A stretch of DNA of 17,455 nt from an uncultured cyanobacterium (GCA_903921295.1 CAIXOZ010000010.1:1-17455), one strand, 5' to 3'. Numbered from the stretch's first letter, positions 7,953 through 14,753 are shown. The notes: a model not told the origin generated them from the letters alone. Numbers and translations: made by a program.

Positions 7953-8714
7953 TCAGCCGATGGTGGCAGTGCCGGAATCCTGAAGGCGGCCCTCACCGAT
8001 CGCCGCCAGGGCTTCAGCCAGATCAACCGTGCCGTCGTAAAGCGCGCGCCCGACGATCACGCCCTCCACCCCGAGGGGGGCGAGGCTGAGCAGGGACATC
8101 AGGTCGGCCAGGCAACCGATGCCTCCGGAGGCGATCACCGGGATCGAACTGGCCTGGGCCATCGCCCGAAGGGCCTCCAGGTTGGGCCCGGCCAGGGTGC
8201 CATCGGTGGCGATGTCGGTGCTGATGATGGCGGCGATGCCACTGTCCTCGAAGCGACGGGCCAGATCGGTGGCTTCGACAGCGCTCTGCTCGATCCAGCC
8301 TCGGGTGGCGACGCGACCATCCTTGGCGTCGATGCCGACGACGATCCTGCCGGGATGACGGGCCGCCAGCTCTGCCACCATCTCGGGCTGCTCGATCGCC
8401 ACGGTGCCCAGGATCACGCGGTCAAGACCGCAGGCCAGGAGCTGTTCAGCCCGCTCGGCTGAGCGCACGCCGCCGCCGAGCTGCACAGGAATCTCAAGGG
8501 CGCGGGTGATCGCCAGTACGTGGGTTTCGTTGACGGGGGAGCCGAGGCGGGCCCCGTCGAGATCCACCAGATGAAGACGCTCAGCTCCCTGACGCTGCCA
8601 CTCCAGAGCCTGGGCGAGGGGATCGGCATGAAAGCGGGTGACCTGGTCGTAATCGCCCTGGTGCAGCCGCACGCACTGGCCGTCCAGAAGATCGATGGCG
8701 GGGATGACCTGCAT
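7953..8714 (-). CDS. hisA: Phosphoribosylformimino-5-aminoimidazole carboxamide ribotide isomerase
   Basis: HisA catalyses the Amadori isomerisation of ProFAR to PRFAR, the fourth step of histidine biosynthesis, as a cytoplasmic (beta/alpha)8 barrel. The 253-residue frame begins MQVIPAIDLLDGQCVRLHQG, with catalytic Asp8, and has QLGGGVRS, VVGIDAKDGRVATRGW with the second catalytic Asp near 129, STDIATDGTLAGPN near 165-178, and the phosphate-binding PVIASGGIG and VIVGRALYDG. I prefer the ATG at 8714 because family members start right at this strand. An in-frame ATG at 8750 adds 12 Pro/Arg-rich residues and is the alternative. It is the first gene of the minus-strand block, about 160 bp from the divergent microprotein gene. 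Confidence 0.96.
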   Translation of the reverse strand: MQVIPAIDLLDGQCVRLHQGDYDQVTRFHADPLAQALEWQRQGAERLHLVDLDGARLGSPVNETHVLAITRALEIPVQLGGGVRSAERAEQLLACGLDRVILGTVAIEQPEMVAELAARHPGRIVVGIDAKDGRVATRGWIEQSAVEATDLARRFEDSGIAAIISTDIATDGTLAGPNLEALRAMAQASSIPVIASGGIGCLADLMSLLSLAPLGVEGVIVGRALYDGTVDLAEALAAIGEGRLQDSGTATIG

Positions 8715-8795
8715 GGGCGGGGCGGGGCGGAGGACAGGGCGTTCTTCCATTGTCCCCTGTGGCTTTCTTCACACGTCTCGATGACGGAATGACCC

Positions 8796-8831
8796 GATTC
8801 CCTGAGAAGTTCCCGGTGAACCCTGGGAATC
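8796..8831. promoter_or_regulatory. Inverted repeat in the hisA / microprotein divergent region
   Basis: GATTCCC at 8796-8802 is repeated as its reverse complement GGGAATC at 8825-8831, with a 22-bp spacer that contains a second TTCCC (8810-8814) able to pair with the same right arm. The position between two divergent genes makes an operator or 5'-leader structure possible. No strong sigma70 hexamers could be placed. Confidence 0.3.
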
Positions 8832-8874
8832 TTTGGACTGTCTTTAGGTTTGCAATGAAGGAATCGTGACGGAT

Positions 8875-8958
8875 ATGCCCCCCTCCACCTCTCTGCTTGC
8901 CCTGACGGGCATTGCCGGCTTTGCGCTCGTCTCCCTGATGTTCGTCATCATCCGCTGA
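8875..8958 (+). CDS. 27-residue single-transmembrane microprotein, unknown
   Basis: A short frame starts at ATG 8875 and ends at TGA 8956-8958. After a polar MPPSTS start the product is one hydrophobic segment, LLALTGIAGFALVSLMFVII, ending in a single Arg directly before the stop. That is the layout of the small one-helix subunits found in photosystems, cytochrome b6f and NDH-1. I could not match it to PsaI/J/M, PsbI/J/K/L/M/T/X/Y/30 or PetG/L/M/N from memory. An AAGGA at 8858-8862 lies 12 bases upstream of the start, slightly far for a Shine-Dalgarno. A hairpin follows the stop. It has a promoter-sized gap to divergent hisA. The hydrophobic composition, correct topology and isolated position support coding, but such a short frame could be chance. 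Confidence 0.5.
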   Translation: MPPSTSLLALTGIAGFALVSLMFVIIR

Positions 8959-8972
8959 TCCCTGACCAACGC

Positions 8973-9000
8973 CCGGAAGCAGTCAGCAGGAGACTGCCGG
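8973..9000 (+). terminator. Hairpin after the microprotein gene
   Basis: GCAGTC at 8979-8984 pairs with GACTGC at 8992-8997 across a 7-base loop, with an outer CCG/CGG pair. It starts 14 bases after the stop codon at 8958. There is no following T run, so it would be a non-canonical terminator or a 3'-end stabilising structure. Confidence 0.4.
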
Positions 9001-9442
9001 AGACAGACGGAACAGCGAGGACACCCGCGCTCAGACTTGGTTGAAAGGCTGCTGTTGCCGCTGCGATGCGCCCGATCGCCAGCGACGACCGCAAGAGCCG
9101 GAGACCCCTCAGCGACGCGGTGATGGCGATGGATGAACGCCGCACCGACCAGCAACAGCAAGGCGTCCTCTTCGGCCACTCGACAGGGAGGGTCGGCCTC
9201 TGCAGAGCGGCGATGAAGTCTACGGACAGACATCGGATCTGGCTGGATCGCGCTGATGGTGACGGGTATCAGATCTGCAACGGGATCATGCGGGCCGTGT
9301 CCGGCTTCCTTGCACCGACACGAACGAGCACCCGCCGTGTCCGCATGGCTGTCCGGACCAGGCCCTGTTCAGCCATTCGCTCTTCAAGTGCGAGCGCAAT
9401 GGTCTGGAGAAGGATGCTGGAGGATCGAGGCTTCTTCAGGCC

Positions 9443-9477
9443 TGGATTCAGGGTCTGGCGAACAGACCCTGAATCCA
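9443..9477 (-). terminator. Perfect 15-bp stem-loop downstream of DUF4912 gene
   Basis: The arm TGGATTCAGGGTCTG (9443-9457) pairs without mismatch with CAGACCCTGAATCCA (9463-9477) around a 5-base loop GCGAA. It starts 13 bases after the DUF4912 stop codon on the minus strand, the normal place for a terminator. No T run follows on either strand, so it may act as a bidirectional barrier or as an mRNA 3'-end protector. Confidence 0.7.
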
Positions 9478-9490
9478 TCCGATCGGTGGC

Positions 9491-10492
9491 TCAGAACCAC
9501 TCGGCCTGGGCCGCTTCCTTCGGGTTGGTGTGGTCCTCGGGGGTGGTCCGGGAGAACGAAAGGGTGATCGAGCGCTTCTGCTCACCGTCGGCAGCGATCG
9601 CCTCGATCGGATAGAGCTGCTGACCATCGCGGAAGGGCACCTGGATCCTGAAGCTGCCATCGGCATTCAGGGGCACCACTTCACTGCCGATCCGCAGAGT
9701 GGCAGCAGGATCGGTGGCTCCGTACACGATCAGTTCTGCATCAGCAACCAGCCAGAAAGCACGCTGACGGGGGGTCACGCCACCAATGCCGGAATCATTG
9801 CGTCCACTGGCCCAGACTCCGACTCCGGAATCATTGAGACCAGCCGGACCAGGCGATACTCCATGCTCCTGGAATTCTTCGGATCCGCTGCGCCAGACAC
9901 GACGCAGGGATTCCTGATAAAGGCGTTCGTGGATGGCTGGCTGGGCCGCCTCGGGAGCCACCCAGGGCTCGGCCGCCGGAGCCGCCGGCGCCTCGAGGCT
10001 GAAGGCGACGAAACGATCGGCAACCACATCACTCGGTTCGTAGCCGGGGATGCGGGCTGCTGCCGAACGGGCGAGAGACATCCAGCCGCCGGCGGGGAGG
10101 CGATAACCGAGCTCCACCTGATAGTCACGATCGGCGAGAGGGATCGGTACGAACCACTCCCTGGCCTCCTCATGGATCACGATCTCCTGAAGGGCACCGG
10201 AGCCGGAGCCATCGCCGGAAACATCGCGCAGACGCAGGCACAGGCTGAGGGCGCGGCGGCGGCGAGCCTGTTCCCGGTCACCGTCACTGATCGTCCAGAA
10301 GCAATAGGCCCACTGCGGTTCCCGCGGCAGAAACACCACCTGGGTGATCGTGTCCTGAGCGGTGCTGTCCGGGAACGGCTGTGCGATGCCGGAGGCAACG
10401 ACGGACTCGGCGTTCTCGGAACCACTCAGGCGTCGCCACTGGCGCATCGCCAGGGATGGGAGGACGCCGAACATGCCCTTGATCCCAGCCAT
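9491..10492 (-). CDS. DUF4912 domain protein
   Basis: The ATG at 10492 gives 333 residues; a second ATG six codons in is an alternative. I recognise the cyanobacterial DUF4912 architecture. An N-terminal beta-rich part at about 50-165 contains EPQWAYCFWTISDGDREQ, LSLCLRLRDVSGD and REWFVPIPLADRDYQVELGY. After an Ala/Pro-rich linker come HERLYQESLRRVWRSGSEEFQEHG, a short repeated NDSG motif (220-223 and 232-235), and a C-terminal beta domain from FWLVADAELIVYGATDP to ADGEQKRSITLSFSR, ending in a conserved-type KEAAQAEWF. There is no signal peptide or TM segment. Function is unknown. Upstream it has 11-bp-period direct repeats, and downstream a strong stem-loop, so it is probably a single-gene unit despite lying 74 bp after the pterin dehydratase gene. 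Confidence 0.88.
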   Translation of the reverse strand: MAGIKGMFGVLPSLAMRQWRRLSGSENAESVVASGIAQPFPDSTAQDTITQVVFLPREPQWAYCFWTISDGDREQARRRRALSLCLRLRDVSGDGSGSGALQEIVIHEEAREWFVPIPLADRDYQVELGYRLPAGGWMSLARSAAARIPGYEPSDVVADRFVAFSLEAPAAPAAEPWVAPEAAQPAIHERLYQESLRRVWRSGSEEFQEHGVSPGPAGLNDSGVGVWASGRNDSGIGGVTPRQRAFWLVADAELIVYGATDPAATLRIGSEVVPLNADGSFRIQVPFRDGQQLYPIEAIAADGEQKRSITLSFSRTTPEDHTNPKEAAQAEWF

Positions 10493-10505
10493 CCTCAGCG
10501 CTTTT

Positions 10506-10526
10506 CAAACAATGAACAAACAATGA
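10506..10526 (-). promoter_or_regulatory. Tandem 10-bp direct repeats with 11-bp period upstream of DUF4912
   Basis: Read on the minus strand, TCATTGTTTG occurs twice (10526-10517 and 10515-10506) with one base between, so the copies sit on the same face of the helix. They are AT-rich in a GC-rich region and end 13 bp before the DUF4912 ATG. This is the layout of sites bound by OmpR/PhoB-family dimers, but the sequence does not match the Pho box or HLR1 motif I know. They may instead be part of an unusual leader. Confidence 0.5.
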
Positions 10527-10566
10527 GGCATCTGGACGTGTCTTCGTAGGGCGTGTGAGGAAATGC

Positions 10567-10866
10567 CTACGACAGTTCATCCGCCAGGGGCAGCCGATCC
10601 AGGGCCTGGGCAAGCAATGGATCGGAGGCGGTGAGGCCATCGACGTCGTGGGTCCAGATCTCCACACGCACCGATCCCCAACGCAACAGAAAATCAGCGT
10701 GATGCCCCTGCTGTTCGCAGACCGCGCCCGCACGGTTGAGCCAGGCCAGGGCCGAAACAAAATCAGGAAAGTGGAAGGTGCGGCGCAGATGGTGGCCCTC
10801 CACAAGCTCCCAGCCTGGAAGGGACGCCAACGGGTTCTGCAGATCGGCAGGCAGGTCGCTCACCAT
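10567..10866 (-). CDS. phhB: Pterin-4a-carbinolamine dehydratase
   Basis: The 99-residue product matches the PCD/DCoH family, which dehydrates 4a-hydroxytetrahydropterin during recycling of the pterin cofactor. Landmarks are LPGWELVEGHHLRRTFHFPDF (about 16-36), the active-site region EQQGHHADFLLRWGSVRVEIWTHDVDGLT (about 51-79) with the His pair 55/56 and His73, and SDPLLAQALDRL at the end. The usual HHP is HHA here. I chose the ATG at 10866, which gives the normal family length. ATGs at 10935 and 10980 are in frame but add a basic, unconserved N-terminus and overlap the divergent epimerase gene. No aromatic amino acid hydroxylase is in the window, so its partner is unknown. A canonical PCD is more likely than the carboxysome-linked acRAF relative. 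Confidence 0.9.
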   Translation of the reverse strand: MVSDLPADLQNPLASLPGWELVEGHHLRRTFHFPDFVSALAWLNRAGAVCEQQGHHADFLLRWGSVRVEIWTHDVDGLTASDPLLAQALDRLPLADELS

Positions 10867-10933
10867 GACGGGCCCAACAACGCCCTCAGTCTGAACCGAT
10901 GCAGCATCGGCGCTTGAATGGCGTCGTTGTTGC

Positions 10934-11860
10934 ATGACGGTTGCTTTGGAGATCCTGGTGATGGGGGGGACCCGGTTCATCGGCCGGCCTCTGGTGGCTG
11001 AGCTGTTGCAAGCGGGTCATCAGCTGACCCTGTTCACCCGCGGCCGGCAGCCACTGCCGGCGGGGGTGCAGCACCTGGCCGGCGATCGCAGCCAGGCCGC
11101 CGATCTCGAGCAACTGCGCGGTCGTCGTTTCGATGTGATCATCGACAGCTCCGGCCGGACGCTGGAGGACTCCAGGGCTGTGATCGAACGCACCGAGGCA
11201 CCCCGTGAACGCTTTGTGTACGTCAGTTCCGCCGGCGTCTATGCGGACAGCCAGGCCTGGCCTCTGGATGAGGAGGCACCCACCGATCCGAAGAGCCGCC
11301 ATGCCGGCAAGGCGGAAACAGAAGCGTGGCTACAGAACAAGGGCATCCCGTTCACCAGCTTCCGACCGACGTACATCATCGGTGCCGGCAACTACAACCC
11401 GGTCGAGAGCTGGTTCTTCGATCGCATCGTTCACGACCGCCCCGTGCCGCTGCCCGGCGATGGCAGCACGATCACCCAGGTGGGTCATGTGGCCGATCTG
11501 GCGGCGGCGATGGCCCGCTGCCTCGAGGTCGGAGCCTCCGTCAATCGGATCTACAACTGCACCGGCAGCCAGGGTGTCACCTTCCGAGGCCTGACGGAAG
11601 CGGCAGCCCGGGCCTGCGGCAAGGACCCGGCGGCCGTGACCATCCGCAGCTTCGATCCGGCCGGACTGGATCCCAAGGCCCGCAAGGCCTTCCCCCTGCG
11701 CCTGAACCACTTCCTCACGGAGACCCATCGCCTCCGCCGCGAACTGGCCTGGAACCCGCGCTTCGATCTCGATCAGGCCCTGGCCGACAGCTATGCGAAC
11801 GACTATGCCCTGCGCCCGGCGTCCACGCCTGACACCAGTGGCGATGCGGTGCTGCTCTGA
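10934..11860 (+). CDS. NAD-dependent epimerase/dehydratase, CSP41-type atypical SDR
   Basis: This 308-residue protein has the Rossmann start ILVMGGTRFIGRPLVAELL with a glycine-rich GGTRFIG loop, then TLFTRGRQPLP, VIIDSSGRTLEDS, and RFVYVSSAGVYAD. RPTYIIGAGNYNPVESWFFDRI is followed by HDRPVPLPGDGSTITQVGHVADLA. This combination is that of the cyanobacterial and plastid CSP41 family, whose plant members bind or cleave chloroplast mRNA; the cyanobacterial role is less clear. The GGTRFIG in place of the canonical GxxGxxG is usual for the group. I chose the ATG at 10934, since later starts would cut the first strand. The gene diverges from phhB; its 3' end overlaps the convergent pgsA by 58 bp. Confidence 0.92.
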   Translation: MTVALEILVMGGTRFIGRPLVAELLQAGHQLTLFTRGRQPLPAGVQHLAGDRSQAADLEQLRGRRFDVIIDSSGRTLEDSRAVIERTEAPRERFVYVSSAGVYADSQAWPLDEEAPTDPKSRHAGKAETEAWLQNKGIPFTSFRPTYIIGAGNYNPVESWFFDRIVHDRPVPLPGDGSTITQVGHVADLAAAMARCLEVGASVNRIYNCTGSQGVTFRGLTEAAARACGKDPAAVTIRSFDPAGLDPKARKAFPLRLNHFLTETHRLRRELAWNPRFDLDQALADSYANDYALRPASTPDTSGDAVLL

Positions 11861-12435
11861 GCCCTGAGGTATCCAAGAGCCGACGACAGGGCCAGCAGCA
11901 ACGACGGCCAGAACAGCCAGTACCCCAGCTGGTGCAGCGGTTTCACCAGAACGCTGCACCAGCTGGGCGGCCAGAGCAGCAGCAGCAAGGCCAGAAACTG
12001 CAGGATCGTCTTCGCCTTGCCCGAACGGGAGGCCGGTCCGCCGTTGCCCTGGCCGGCACGCCAACCGGAGATCAGCAGCTCCCGGGCCAACAACAGCCAG
12101 ACGGCCCACAGCGGCAGACCGATCAGATCCGGACGCTGGATCGAACCCAGCCAGAGGAGAGGTGCACTGATCAGGATCTTGTCGGTGAGGGGATCAAGGC
12201 GGGCCCCCCAGACCGATCCGCCACCACTGCGACGGGCCAGCCAGCCATCGGCGGCATCGCAGAGCCCGCCGAGCAGCAACAGCAGCCAGGCCAGAGCAAA
12301 CCAGCCCTGGGTGAGGGCCAGCAACAACGGCAAGCCGATGACGGCTCTGGCGACCGTGAGCCCATCAGCCAGGCGGCGCCCGAGGCCGGGCCTGGGAAGG
12401 GGTCCGGAGCGACTGGAAGAATCGGTGGAGCCCAT
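11803..12435 (-). CDS. pgsA: CDP-diacylglycerol-glycerol-3-phosphate 3-phosphatidyltransferase
   Basis: This integral membrane enzyme makes phosphatidylglycerophosphate, the precursor of phosphatidylglycerol, an essential thylakoid lipid. The CDP-alcohol phosphotransferase signature D(x2)DG(x2)AR(x8)G(x3)D(x3)D is complete at residues 60-85, starting DAADGWLARRSGG and ending GARLDPLTD. Four or more hydrophobic segments are visible, including TVARAVIGLPLLLAL, WFALAWLLLLLGGL, and LIGLPLWAVWLLLARELLISG. I chose the ATG at 12435 (210 residues); a TTG at 12492 would add 19 Ser/Thr-rich residues. Other CDP-alcohol transferases such as PssA or Cls-type are less likely by length and motif context. 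The stop TAG at 11805-11803 lies inside the epimerase gene on the other strand. Confidence 0.92.
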   Translation of the reverse strand: MGSTDSSSRSGPLPRPGLGRRLADGLTVARAVIGLPLLLALTQGWFALAWLLLLLGGLCDAADGWLARRSGGGSVWGARLDPLTDKILISAPLLWLGSIQRPDLIGLPLWAVWLLLARELLISGWRAGQGNGGPASRSGKAKTILQFLALLLLLWPPSWCSVLVKPLHQLGYWLFWPSLLLALSSALGYLRAQSSTASPLVSGVDAGRRA

Positions 12436-12503
12436 GGCAGGGAAGGCGCTGCCATCAGTCTCCCTGCCAGGGGTGCCCAAGGGGGCTGTCAACAGCGCCC
12501 AGC

Positions 12504-12520
12504 CCTTTCACAATGAAAGG
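12504..12520. promoter_or_regulatory. 17-bp palindrome in the pgsA / CBS divergent region
   Basis: CCTTTCA-caa-TGAAAGG is a perfect inverted repeat with a 3-bp centre, located between the divergent starts of pgsA (12435) and the CBS gene (12541). A second smaller one, GCTGT-ca-ACAGC, lies at 12485-12496. The placement suits an operator serving one or both genes. It does not match the NtcA consensus. It could also be a hairpin in the CBS leader. Confidence 0.45.
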
Positions 12521-12540
12521 CACACCCTGGAACGTTGATC

Positions 12541-13017
12541 GTGTCCCCTCTGACGCAGCAGACCGTTTCCGCGGTGATGTCCCAGCCCTTGCTGTCGGTG
12601 CGGCCGGACACCCCCCTTCAGGAGGCGGTGCAATTGATGAGCGAGCACCACATCAGCGGTCTGCCCGTGCTTGATCAGCACGGAAAGCTCCTCGGTGAGC
12701 TCAGCGAAAAGGATCTGATGGTGCGTGAAAGCGGCTTTGAAGCCGGTCCCTACGTGCTCCTTCTCGATGCTGTGATCTATTTGCGCAATCCCCTGGAATG
12801 GGACCGTCAGGTGCATCAGGTGCTGGGCAACACCGTCGCCGATGTGATGGGCTCCCATCCCCATACCTGCCAGGGAGATCTGGGGTTGCCGGCGGCGGCA
12901 CGCCTGCTGCACGACAGCAGCACCCAGCGCCTGTTTGTGCTCGATGCGAACCAACGGGCCATCGGGGTCCTGACCCGCGGCGATGTGGTGCGGGCTCTCG
13001 CCGCTGAAGCCGGCTGA
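12541..13017 (+). CDS. Double CBS domain protein
   Basis: The GTG at 12541 gives 158 residues; a TTG at 12535 is two codons upstream. CBS domain 1 covers about 8-63, with VSAVMSQPLLSVRPDTPLQE, HHISGLPVLDQHGKLLGELSEKDLM. CBS domain 2 covers about 97-155, with VADVMGSHPHTCQ and STQRLFVLDANQRAIGVLTRGDVVRAL. The two are joined by a conserved-looking linker ESGFEAGPYVLLLDAVIYLRNP. Paired CBS domains form a Bateman module that usually binds adenine nucleotides. In plastids, stand-alone CBS proteins (CBSX) affect thioredoxins, and a similar sensor role is possible here but not shown. The gene is monocistronic, divergent from pgsA, and convergent with the next gene, with 13 bp between stops. Confidence 0.92.
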   Translation: MSPLTQQTVSAVMSQPLLSVRPDTPLQEAVQLMSEHHISGLPVLDQHGKLLGELSEKDLMVRESGFEAGPYVLLLDAVIYLRNPLEWDRQVHQVLGNTVADVMGSHPHTCQGDLGLPAAARLLHDSSTQRLFVLDANQRAIGVLTRGDVVRALAAEAG

Positions 13018-13030
13018 AGCGCGGCAACCC

Positions 13031-14527
13031 TCAGGGGCTGGGCGGCGGCAGCAGCGGTACCGGCGGCACGGCGTTGCTCCGGGTCGCCTCCTGGCCAGAG
13101 ATGCTGCCAGGGGGACCTGCGGCCGCAGCCGACGCTGCCGGGCCACCGCCGGCGTTGGAGTCGGCACTGTTCGGACCCTCCGGGGAGTTCGGTGTGCTCT
13201 GGCCAGCCTCGGGAAGGGACTGGCCGTCCTGGAGGAGCAGCGGTGCGGGCAGATCGGCAGGAAGGGGCAACGGCTCGACCGCGTTCGGGCTGTTGGCGGG
13301 AAGGCGAATGGCCTGCTCGATCTCCCGCAGCGCCGTCGGATCCGCGGTGATCGGGGGTTCCCGCAAAGGAGAGCGCAACGCCAGACGGCTGGGATCAGGG
13401 CCCCGTTGCGGCGCCCAGATCAGCCGGGCCAGCGGTTCCACCCCCTGCTCCATCAGGCGGTTGAAGCCCGCCAGAGCACGATCGACGAGGGCCCCACCAA
13501 AGGCCTGACTGCACTGCAGGGGATTGCGGCAGCCGTCACTGCCGCCGCGGGAGGCGAGGCTGGCCAGCAGCTGACCCTGCAGCGGCACCGGACGCAGGCT
13601 GAGTCGGAGCATGTAGGGCACGTGCACGAAGCTGGTGGCGCCACCGCTGATCCAGTTGGCGTCCTGCTCGTTGAAGCCTTTGCTGCCAGGGATGATGAAA
13701 CGGCTCTTGGAGGCATGATCGGGCATGTAGGCCGCCACCAGACCGCGGCTGCGCGCCAGGGCGCGGGTCTGCTCGAGCGTGAGACCGTCCTTGGTCATCA
13801 GCACCTCGATCCGCCCGTCGCGACGCAGGCCCATCAGCATGCGGATCCGGGGCAGGTAATACCGGATCTGCTGCCCCATGCTGATGCTGTAAGCCCCCCT
13901 GTACTCAGGAGAAGGGCTCTCCAGATCGTTGTAAACACTGTGCAGACCACCGATGAAGGTGTCAAAGCGCTGCGCCCTGGCTGCCGTCAGTTCCCCGAAA
14001 CCGAAGGACACCTGACCGTCGTGGCCGATGCCGATGAAGGCCCGCTGCCGCGAGGCCGTGCGGTTGCGCCCCCGCCAGACCCGCGGCCCCAGCTTGAGAT
14101 CGCCGAGGGGCACCGTGATTTCCTGACCGCCGGCGGTGACGTGCCGCTCGTACATCGGACCCGAGACAAAGGCGAGGGCGCCGCTGTCGGCAAACGCCTG
14201 GCGCTCACGATCCCATCCCTCAAACAGATCGACCTGCACGCGACGGGGATCGAAATCGAGCACGAAGCTCTCGGGAGCTTCGCGGTAGCGGAAACTGTCG
14301 CCCGCCGAACGAAGCACAGGCACCAGGTCGCTATCGACTGAGGCCGGCTCAGGAACGGGGGGAGCGATCGCCACGAGAAGGCCGAAAACCCCGAGCGGAA
14401 TCCCCAGCAGAAGCCATCGCTTGCGGCGCCAGAGCGCTCGACGATCACGCCGTCGTGGTGAGGGCGAACGCTGGGCCCCATCCGTTCCAGAGGCGGTGAC
14501 GCGGCGGCGTGGCTGGGTGCTCGTCAC
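13031..14527 (-). CDS. Membrane-anchored protein resembling phosphodiester glycosidase (NAGPA-like)
   Basis: The 498-residue frame starts at GTG 14527. A very basic N-terminus (RRRDRRALWRRKR) precedes one TM helix at about 37-56, so the bulk probably faces the periplasm or lumen. From about 110 to 300 the layout resembles the phosphodiester glycosidase domain: DSGALAFVSGPMYE, VPLGDLKLG, ASRQRAFIGIGHDGQVSFGFGEL, then LMGLRRDGRIEVLMTKDGLTLEQTRALARSRG. Where that family has its LDGGGS motif, this protein has MPDHASKSRF, so catalytic competence is doubtful. The last 90 residues are Pro/Ala/Ser/Gly-rich and look disordered. I do not recognise a named cyanobacterial family, and the NAGPA relation is inference from pattern. 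It stands alone, convergent with the CBS gene. Confidence 0.78.
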   Translation of the reverse strand: MTSTQPRRRVTASGTDGAQRSPSPRRRDRRALWRRKRWLLLGIPLGVFGLLVAIAPPVPEPASVDSDLVPVLRSAGDSFRYREAPESFVLDFDPRRVQVDLFEGWDRERQAFADSGALAFVSGPMYERHVTAGGQEITVPLGDLKLGPRVWRGRNRTASRQRAFIGIGHDGQVSFGFGELTAARAQRFDTFIGGLHSVYNDLESPSPEYRGAYSISMGQQIRYYLPRIRMLMGLRRDGRIEVLMTKDGLTLEQTRALARSRGLVAAYMPDHASKSRFIIPGSKGFNEQDANWISGGATSFVHVPYMLRLSLRPVPLQGQLLASLASRGGSDGCRNPLQCSQAFGGALVDRALAGFNRLMEQGVEPLARLIWAPQRGPDPSRLALRSPLREPPITADPTALREIEQAIRLPANSPNAVEPLPLPADLPAPLLLQDGQSLPEAGQSTPNSPEGPNSADSNAGGGPAASAAAAGPPGSISGQEATRSNAVPPVPLLPPPSP

Positions 14528-14692
14528 AGCGAGGCGTCAAAGGGCGGGTAAAAGCCGGGGCGGGTCAATCAGCCGGGGCGAATCAAACAGCCAGAATTGG
14601 GGAAACAGACGAGCCGGAGCAGAGGTCAGGGACTGAGGGAAGCCAGGCCCCGGTCCTGGACCACGGCCAGGATGCTTTCAGCGATCAGCCAG

Positions 14693-14719
14693 GCCCTTCC
14701 ACGCTCAGCGCGGAAGGGC
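14693..14719 (-). terminator. Stem-loop downstream of the GST gene
   Basis: GCCCTTCC (14693-14700) pairs with GGAAGGGC (14712-14719), and inside it CGC pairs with GCG around a TCA loop with one A/C mismatch, giving an 11-pair hairpin. It begins 34 bases after the GST stop on the minus strand. No T run follows, as with the other hairpins here. The remaining bases of the 14528-14753 gap show no further gene. Confidence 0.5.
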
Positions 14720-14753
14720 TCTCCTGTCAAGAATCGGCCGAGACCTGTTGGGC

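Larger units (their letters stand above)
8959..9490. other. Region of about 530 bp without a convincing gene
   Basis: Open frames exist here on both strands but none begins cleanly, resembles a known family, or shows a coherent composition; they are Arg/Ser-rich as expected of GC-rich non-coding DNA. Within it the 10-mer GCCGTGTCCG occurs at 9294-9303 and again at 9334-9343, and GACACG at 9317-9322 can pair with either copy, so two alternative stems can form. The right end holds a long perfect stem at 9443-9477. A small RNA or a degraded gene are both possible; no tRNA-like structure was found. Confidence 0.5.

Noticed and set aside
8844..9233. Minus-strand frames across the 8.8-9.2 kb gap
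   Set aside because: Arg/Ser-rich, overlapping the microprotein gene, no recognisable motif or start signal; the same applies to the frame at 9269-9478, which runs into the terminator stem.
9530..10549. Plus-strand frame of 339 codons opposite DUF4912
   Set aside because: DUF4912 motifs are clear on the minus strand, and the plus frame has none.
13000..14341. Long plus-strand frame opposite the NAGPA-like gene
   Set aside because: No coherent domain, starts inside the CBS gene, and composition fits an antisense shadow.
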